Assembly: GCF_024509555.1 (NCBI RefSeq)
Contig: NZ_JAMWEL010000013.1
Span: 1 to 64,000, forward strand
Length of the DNA: 64,000 nt
Direction of reading: 5' to 3'
Source: Streptococcus suis
GTDB lineage: Bacteria > Bacillota > Bacilli > Lactobacillales > Streptococcaceae
The position numbers and the translations under genes were made by a program. Below the pieces are notes generated by a model. That model was not told the origin of the DNA. It ran no database searches and saw nothing but the letters and a program-made list of their open reading frames with translations. This document shows, piece after piece, positions 1 through 9,300 of the stretch; position 1 is the stretch's first letter, and each line of letters opens with the position of its first letter.

Positions 1-65
1 GCGGCGAGATTGGGGAATAGTCAATGGGACGATGGGCTGAGACATAATAAATCCTCCAGTTTGTT

Positions 66-211
66 TTTTATAACAGTATACCGGAGGAAGGAGTGAGTGG
101 ATAGATACCTTGTTATTGGGCGGTTACTTTTTATAACAGTATACCGGAGGAAGGAGTGAGTGGATAGATACCTTGTTATTGGGCGGTTACCCTTGTTATT
201 GGGCGGTTACT
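66..211. repeat. 63-bp tandem repeat, two full copies plus a 20-bp partial copy
   Basis: Copies lie at 66-128 and 129-191 and read identically. The last 20 bases of the unit (CCTTGTTATTGGGCGGTTAC) occur a third time at 192-211. The array sits just beyond the terminator of the large adhesin gene. No coding sequence is evident in 1-339 apart from this array and the terminator. Confidence 0.9.
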
Positions 212-236
212 CAGCTTATCTCCTAAAAACAAGAAA

Positions 237-262
237 GAGAGAACGAATTTCGTCCTCTCTAG
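237..262 (-). terminator. Rho-independent terminator of the adhesin gene
   Basis: On the minus strand AGAGAGGACGAA pairs with TTCGTTCTCTCT (one G-U) around a tiny loop, followed by a T-rich run. It lies about 80 bases past the stop codon. Confidence 0.7.
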
Positions 263-339
263 ATGTTAGCTTTTCGTCTACCCACTACAGTTGACAAAGA
301 GCCTATTATCTTAATGTTAGATATACATATGATTTCCAA

Positions 340-3300
340 TTAGTCTTCTTTACGACGACGTTTAGCTGTAAGAGCAAATGTACCTAATAACATTGTCGCA
401 CCAATTACTCCAGCAGCCGCTGATGAAGACTCGCCAGTATTTGGCAACTGTGCTGTACCAGGTCTAGTTGGAGTTGATGTAGTTCCATCTGGACGTACAG
501 GAGTCGTTGGTTGCTCTGGCTTAGCTGGTGTTGGTGTTTCTGGTTGTGTCGGTGTAACAGGTATTTCAACCTTACGATAGATGTGTGTGGTATTACCGTC
601 TGAATCTGTCACAGTCTTAACAAATTCGTAGCCTGGGATTGACTTGCTTGATGTTGTACCTTCCTCTTGCGGTGCAATTGGATTGCCGTTTTCATCTACG
701 TGGTTAGTTACAACCTTCTTAGCTGGTGCTTCAACCTTACGATAGATGTGTGTAGTATTACCGTCAGAGTCTGTCACAGTCTTAACAAATTCGTAGCCTG
801 AGATTGACTTGTTAGGTGTTGTACCTTCCTCTTGTGGTGCAATTGGGTTACCATTTTCATCTACGTGGTTGGTTACAACCTTCTTAGCTGGGGTTTCAAC
901 CTTACGATAGATGTGTGTGGTATTACCGTCTGAGTCCGTCACAGTCTTAACAAATTCGTAGCCTGAGATTGACTTGTTAGGTGTTGTACCCTCTTCTTGC
1001 GGTGCAATTGGATTGCCGTTTTCATCTACGTGGTTAGTTACAACCTTCTTAGCTGGGGTTTCAACCTTACGATAGATGTGTGTGGTATTACCGTCTGAGT
1101 CCGTCACAGTCTTAACAAATTCGTAGCCTGAGATTGACTTGTTAGGTGTTGTACCTTCCTCTTGTGGTGCAATTGGGTTACCATTTTCATCTACGTGGTT
1201 GGTCACAACCTTCTTAGCAGGTGTTTCAACTTTACGGTAGATGTGAGTTGTGTTTCCGTCTGAGTCCGTTACTGTCTTACCTGTGAACTCATATCCTGGG
1301 ATTGACTTGTTAGGTGTTGTACCTTCCTCTTGTGGTGCAATTGGGTTACCATCTTCGTCAACGTGGTTTGTCACAACCTTCTTAGCAGGTGTTTCAACTT
1401 TACGGTAGATGTGAGTTGTGTTACCGTCTGAGTCCGTTACTGTCTTACCTGTGAACTCATATCCTGGGATTGACTTGTTAGGTGTTGTACCCTCTTCTTG
1501 CGGTGCAATTGGGTTGCCATCTTCATCAACGTGGTTGGTTACAACCTTCTTAGCAGGTGTTTCAACTTTACGGTAAACGTATGTGACAACTGTTTCGCCC
1601 TCTACAACTATTCCGTTTTCAGTTCCTTCTGTACGAACGAGTTCGTAAGTTGTACCATCTGCGGTTGTAATTGTAGCTGGTTTGTTGTCTCTTGTATCGT
1701 AAGATGTACCTACTTCTGAAGCTGGAGTATCTGTCACTGGACTTGCAAGGACTGTACCATCTTCTTTGACGTAATGAACAACAACTGTACCTTGTTTTGT
1801 GACAGGGGTTGGACTAGAAATCTTACGGTATACATAGGTAATTTGAGTTGTTCCTGCTACGACTTTACCTGATTCTTCGCCTTTGGTCAATACAGGAAGG
1901 AGTTCATAAACCGAGCCGTCCTCTGTAGTGATAGTTGTTGGCTTATGATCTGTTGTGTCATAGTTAGTACCAGTTGATGAAACTGGTGTGTCAGTGACAG
2001 GTGCTTTGATAACATTACCTTCTGTATCGATATAGTTGACAACTACATCACCAGTAACTTCTTCATAAACATAAGTAACTTGCTTATCTTCTCCTGAAGT
2101 GATGGTTCCGTTTTCTTCCCCAGTAGTTAATTTTGGAACGATTTGGTAAGTTTTACCATCTTCAGTTGTAATAACTGCTGTTTTTTGTTCTTCAGTAGAA
2201 TATGTCTTACCTGGTTCGGCATTCACTTCGTCTTTAACTGAAGGCTTGATGACTGAACCATCAGTCGTTACATAATTCACTGTTACAGACCCTGCTGGCT
2301 CGTAAACGTATTGAACTATCGTAGTCCCCTCTATTACTCTACCTTTCTCAGCAGCTGATGTGTCTTTCACTTCTTTGTAGAAGTAAATTATACCCTCTTT
2401 GGTAATCGTTGTTGGCTTATAATCTAGAGTTTCATAAACAGTGCCAATCGTAGTTTCTGGAGTATCTACAACATCCTCAGCAATTTTCTCACCGGCTGTA
2501 TTGTAGTATTCAACCACTACATTACCAGTCTGAACAACTGGGGTTGGGCTTGAAACTTTTCGATATACATAAGTTACTTGAGTCGTACCAGCGACTACTT
2601 TACCTGATTCCTCGCCTTTAGTCAATACAGGAACTAGCTCATAAACTGAACCATCTTCTGTAGTAATCGTTGTTGGTTTGTTATCAGTTGTATCGTAAGT
2701 TGTTCCTGTTGATGTTAGATTAGTATCTGTTACAGGAGCTTTAATAACATTACCTTCTGTATCGATATAGTTGACAACTACATCACCAGTAACTTCTTCA
2801 TAAACATAAGTAACTTGCTTATCTTCTCCTGAAGAGATTGTTCCATTTTCTTCACCAGTCGTTAATTTTGGAACGATCTGATATGTCTTACCATCTTCAG
2901 TAGTAATTGTAATTGGCTTGCTATCTTCTGTTGTGTATGACTTACCAGGTTCAGCATTCTCTTCATCTTTAACTGGAGTCTTGATAACTGTACCATCAGT
3001 CGATACATAATTAACGGTTACAGAACCAGCTGGCTCGTAGACATATTGGACGGTTGTAGTACCTTCCACAACAGTACCAGTTTCACTTGCAGACGTACCT
3101 TTTACTTCCTTGTAGAAGTACTTCACACCATCCTTAGTGATAGTTGATGGTTTAAATTCAGTAGTGTCATAAGAAGTACCAGTTGTTGTTTCTGGTGTAT
3201 CTACAACATCCTCAGCAATTTTCTCACCAGCTGTATTGTAGTATTCAACCACTACATTACCTAATTGAACAACTGGTGTTGGACTTGAAACTTTACGGTA

Positions 3301-6300
3301 AATATAAGTTACCTGAGTTGTTCCTGCTACAACCTTGCCTGATTCTTCACCTTTTGTCAACACTGGAATCAATTCATAAACTGAACCATCTTCCGTAGTG
3401 ATTGAAGTAGGTTTATTATCAGTTGTATCATAAGATGTACCCGTAGAAGATACCGGTGTATCTGTTACCGGTGCTTTGATGATATTACCTTCCGTATCAA
3501 TATAGTTTACTACTACATTACCAGTAATTTCTTCATAAACATAGGTAATCTGCTTATCTTCACCTGAATCAACTGTTCCATTCTCCTCACCTGTAGTCAA
3601 GTTTGGCACAAGTTTGTAAGTCTTACCATCTTCAGTAGTAATTGTAGTTGGCTTGTTGTCTTCAGTTGTGTATGTCTTACCTGGTTCAGCGTTTTCTTCA
3701 TCCTTAACTGGAGTCTTAATCACTGTACCGTCAGTTGTTACATAGTTAACTGTTACAGAACCTGCTGGCTCGTAAATATAAGTCACTTCGGTTGTTCCTT
3801 CTATTACTTTTCCAGTCTCATTGTCACCAGTCTTCACTTCTTTGTAGAAATACGTTACACCATTATGCTTGATAACTGCTGGTTTGTAATCTGTTGTATC
3901 GTAAGCTGTATCAAGTGCCGCATCAGTTGTATCATTCACTGATGTTGCAATTGTTTCACCATTAGTGTTCACATAGTTAACGACAACGCTACCGTTTGGA
4001 TTTGGAGCTGGAGTTGTTACTTTTTGGTAAACATATGTTACTTGAGTTGTACCTTCAACAACAGATCCATTTTCTTCACCCTTAGTCAATACCGGAACAA
4101 GTTTGTACTCAGTACCATCTTCAGTTGTGATTGTTTCTGGCTTGTTATCTGTTGTATCGTAAGCTGTACCTGTTGATGTAGATGATGTATCTGTTACAGG
4201 TGCTTTGATGACATTGCCTTCAGTATCGATGTAGTTAACAACAACGTCACCTTTCACTTCTTCGTAAACGTAAGTGACTTGCTTGTCTTCACCAGAAGTG
4301 ATTGTTCCATTTTCTTCGCCTGTAGTCGCGTTTGGAACAAGTTTGTAAGTCTTACCGTCTTCTGTTGTGATTGTTTCTGGTTTGTTGTCTTCAGTTGAGT
4401 ATGTATTACCTGGTTCAGCGTTCTCTTCGTCCTTAACTGGAGATTTGATTACTGTACCGTCAGTTGTTACATAGTTAACTGTTACTGAACCTGCTGGCTC
4501 GTAGACGTATTGAACAGTTGTAGTCCCTTCAACAACAGTACCTTTCTCAGCAGCTGATGTGTCTTTCACCTCTTTGTAGTAGTAAGTTACACCATCTTTA
4601 GTGATCGATGCTGGTTTGAAATCAAGCGTTTCATAGATAGTTCCAGTTGTTGTTTCTGGGGTATCTACAACATCCTCAGCGATTTTCTCACCTGCAGTAT
4701 TGTAGTATTCAACCACAACGTTACCTGTCTTAGCTGCTGGAGTTACTTTTTGGTAAACATATGTTACTTGAGTTGTACCTTCAACAACAGAACCATTTTC
4801 TTCACCCTTGGTCAATACTGGAACAAGTTTGTACTCCGTACCATCTTCAGTTGTGATTGTTTCTGGCTTATTATCTGTTGTATCGTAAGATGTACCTGTT
4901 GCTGTAGATGGTGTATCTGTTACAGGTGCTTTAATTACATTGCCTTCTGTGTCGATGTAGTTAACAACAACGTCACCTTTCACTTCTTCGTAAACGTAAG
5001 TCACTTGCTTGTCTTCGCCTGAAGTTACGGATCCATTTTCTTCACCAGTAGTCAAGCTTGGAACAAGTTTGTATGTCTTACCATCTTCAGTAGTGATTGT
5101 AGTTGGCTTGTTGTCTTCAGTTGAATATGTCTTACCTGGTTCAGCGTTCTCTTCGTCCTTAACTGGAGATTTGATTACTGTACCGTCAGTTGTTACATAG
5201 TTAACTGTTACTGAACCTGCTGGCTCGTAGACGTATTGAACAGTTGTAGTCCCTTCAACAACAGTACCTTTCTCAGCAGCTGATGTGTCTTTCACCTCTT
5301 TGTAGTAGTAAGTTACACCATCTTTAGTGATCGATGCTGGTTTGAAATCAAGCGTTTCATAGATAGTTCCAGTTGTTGTTTCTGGGGTATCTACAACATC
5401 CTCAGCGATTTTCTCACCTGCAGTATTGTAGTATTCAACCACAACGTTACCTGTCTTAGCTGCTGGAGTTACTTTTTGGTAAACATATGTTACTTGAGTT
5501 GTACCTTCAACAACTGAACCATTTTCTTCACCCTTAGTCAATACTGGAACAAGTTTGTACTCAGTACCATCTTCAGTTGTGATTGTTTCTGGCTTATTAT
5601 CTGTTGTATCGTAAGATGTACCTGTTGATGTAGATGGTGTATCTGTTACAGGTGCTTTGATGACATTGCCTTCAGTGTCGATGTAGTTAACAACAACGTC
5701 ACCTTTCACTTCTTCGTAAACGTAAGTCACTTGCTTGTCTTCGCCTGAAGTTACGGATCCATTTTCTTCACCAGTAGTCAAGCTTGGAACAAGTTTGTAT
5801 GTCTTACCATCTTCAGTAGTGATTGTAGTTGGCTTGTTGTCTTCAGTTGAATATGTCTTACCTGGTTCAGCGTTCTCTTCGTCCTTAACTGGAGATTTGA
5901 TTACTGTACCGTCAGTTGTTACATAGTTAACTGTTACTGAACCTGCTGGCTCGTAGACGTATTGAACAGTTGTTGTTCCTTCTACAACCTCACCTGTTGT
6001 TGAAGCTGAAGTGTCTTTCACTTCTTTGTAGTAGTAAACTGTACCGTCTGCTGTTGTGATAGTATTTGGTTTGTGGTCTTCGTCAGTGTTGTATGCTGTA
6101 CCTGTTGATGTTGATGGGGTATCAACTTCTTTAGTATCTACAGCTTTACCTGAGTCAGATAGACCTGAAATCAAGTTGCCTTCTGTATCGTAGTACTCAA
6201 CTACAACGTCACCTTTCACTTCTTCGTATACGTAAGTGATTGATGTTGTACCTTCTACAACGTCACCTGTCTCGTTACCTTTTGTAAGAGTTGGCACGAT

Positions 6301-9300
6301 GCGGTATGTCTTACCGTCTTCTGTTGTGATAGTAGTTGGTTTGTTGTCTGTTGTGTCGTACGGTGTACCTGTTGATGTTGATGGTGTATCTTCAACTGGT
6401 TGCTTGATCACTGTACCGTCAGTCGTGATGTAGTTAACAACAACGTTACCTTTCACTTCTTCGTAAACGTAAGTGATTTCTTTTGTTGTACCTGCTTCAA
6501 CTGTACCTGTTGTTGAATCAACACCTGTTGCAGTACCATTACCAACTGAAGTCAAGTTGTTATCATCTGAAACTGTACCTACGTTATAAGTACCTGCTGG
6601 AACGAGTTTGTAGGTCTTACCATCTGCTGTTGTGATAGTTGTTGGCTTGTTGTCCGCTGTAGCGTACTCAGTACCAGCTTTCTCGTTAGTTTCGTCAGCT
6701 ACTGGTGCTTGAATTGGGTTACCATCTGTATCAACATAGTTAACGTTAACAGATCCAGCTTTTTCATAAACGTATTGAACAGTTGTTGTACCTTCTACAA
6801 CTGTACCATCTTCAGCTGCTGAAGTTGATTTCACTTCTTTGTAGTAGTAAACTGTGCCATCAGCTGCTGTAATTGTTGCTGGTTTTTGATCCAAGGTATT
6901 GTATGGTGTACCTGTTGATGATGTCGGTGTATCAACTACAGTTGTAGCGATGACATTACCATCTGTATCGTAGTACTCAACAACAACGTCACCTTTCACT
7001 TCTTCGTAAACGTAAGTGATTTCTTTCGTTGTACCTGCTTCAACTGTACCTGTTACTGAATCAACACCTGTTGCAGTACCGTTACCAGCTGCTGTCAAGT
7101 TGTTGTCGTCTGAAACTGTACCTACGTTATAAGTACCTGCTGGAACAAGGCGGTACAATTTGCCGTCTGCTGTAGCGATTGTTTCAGGTTTGTTATCTAC
7201 AAGAGTGTCATAGTCTGAACCTGGTTTACCATCCGTCACATCCGCAACTGGGTCAAGTAGTGGTTTACCGTCTGTATCTACATAGTTAACATTAACGCTA
7301 CCAGCTTTTTCGTAGATGTAAGTAACTTCAGTTGTACCTTCAACAACTTTTCCAGTTTCATTGTCACCAGCTTTAACTTCTTTGTAGTAATAAACATCGC
7401 CGGTTTCATTGTTAACGATTTTCTCTGGCTTGTTATCAGTTGTGTCGTAAGCAGTACCTGTGTCTGTGATTTGTGTATCTGTTACATCGTCTGCAATTGT
7501 GTTGCCTTCTGTATCAACGTAATGAACAACAACATCACCTTCAACCAACTCATAGACATAAGTAATCTCTGTTGTACCAACAACAACTTCACCAGTTTCG
7601 TTACCTTTTGTTGCTGCTGGAACAAGGCGGTAAACTTTACCATCGGCTGTTGTGATGGTGTTTGGTTTAAGGTCTTTTGTATCGTATGGAGTACCTGTTG
7701 AGCTTTCTGGTGTATCTGTTACTGTGCTTGCTGTTGTTGTACCTGCATCTGTTGTACCTGAGATTGGATTACCATTTTGGTCAACGTAATGAACAATAAC
7801 GTCACCTTTTACTTCTTGGTAAACATAAGTGATTTCTTTAGTAACACCTGACTCAACAGTACCAGTTGTGCCATCGATACCTGTGGCAGTGCCGTTGCCA
7901 ACTGTAGTTAAGTTATTACCTTCGCCTACTGTACCAACGTTATAAGTACCTGCTGGAACAAGTTGGTAAGTTTTACCATCGGCTGTTGTGATTGTTGTTG
8001 GTTTGTTATCAACTACAGTATCATAGTTTGAGCCTGGTTGACCATTTGTCACATCTGCTATTGGATCTTGAAGTGGCTTACCATCTGTGTCCACATAGTT
8101 AACGTTAACGCTACCTGCTTTTTCGTAGACATAAGTCAATTCTTTAAGCGTATCTTGTGCTACTGTACCAACTTCTTCGGTAATTTTTTCAATTGTACGT
8201 TTCTCAGTGTCTGTATTACTTGAAGCTGGGTTAAGTCCTGTTGTATCGATTTCTTTGTAGTAATAGACTGTACCGTCAGCTGCTGTGATCTTTTCATCTT
8301 TTACAGACTTCGTATCATATGCTGTGTTTGTTGCTTCATGATCATAAATAGACTTAGAGTCTTGTAAAACGTTACCCTCAGTATCAACGTAATAGACTTT
8401 AACGCCACCTTTTTCAGCGTAGTAGTATTTTTGGTTATTAAAGTTAGCACCATTTGAGTTAAACATGCTCAATTGATGTCCTTTAAATGTCATTGTTGTG
8501 TTAGTATACGGGTTAATAACAGGCTTACCATCTTGATCTAAAATTGTCAAAATACCTGTATTTACGTTGTTCCAGATAGCTTTTGGATATCCTTGGTACT
8601 CTCCAACTTTAGATGACAATGTAGCAGAAGTAACATTGTTTGCAGAGAATTTATATTTTGTTGATGTATAATTCCACTCATCTAGACCTGTAACTACATC
8701 GGCTGTATCATTATAGTCAAATGGATCAAGATTTTCACCTGAGTAAGTGAGGAAGAACTTGTCATCTGCTGTGTTAATTTTAGCTGTTGCTTCTGTTCGG
8801 AGTGCTTGGATCTTAGTTGCTTTTTCTGAATCAGATAGTGTTGTGTCAGCATTAACAGCAGCAATGTCAGCTTCTACTTTTTCTACGATAGCAATACGTT
8901 CAGACAAACGGAAAGCTGTCTCACCTTCAGCTTGGAAATCTGTTTCAGACATCGTTTTATACTTAGCATATGTCTCAAGGAAATCCGGGTGATCTGGATT
9001 GACTAAGAACTGTAGGTAGCGGGAACTTCCGTCATCTTTTGTAATATACTGTACTTTGGATTGAAGAGAAGAACCATACCAACGAATTAAAGACGTTCCT
9101 GCAACATAGTCGGAAGCCAACGTACCACTTGTTTTTGTAGGTGATTCAATTAGTTCGTATTTATCAAAAACCGACTCACTCGCAATTGTAAAACTATCTC
9201 CAGATAAGTCTCCTTTTTGAGTATATTTCGCAAGAAATTCTTCGTCACGAAGATCTGTAGCTTTTACAAAATATGATGTAACCTGACGTGGTGTGTAAGT

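Noticed and set aside
570..8200. Dense direct repeats resembling an array
   Set aside because: They are in-frame protein repeats of a surface adhesin with long, variable units; there are no short identical repeats with unique spacers, so this is not CRISPR. Open frames on the opposite strand here are antisense shadows of the repeats.
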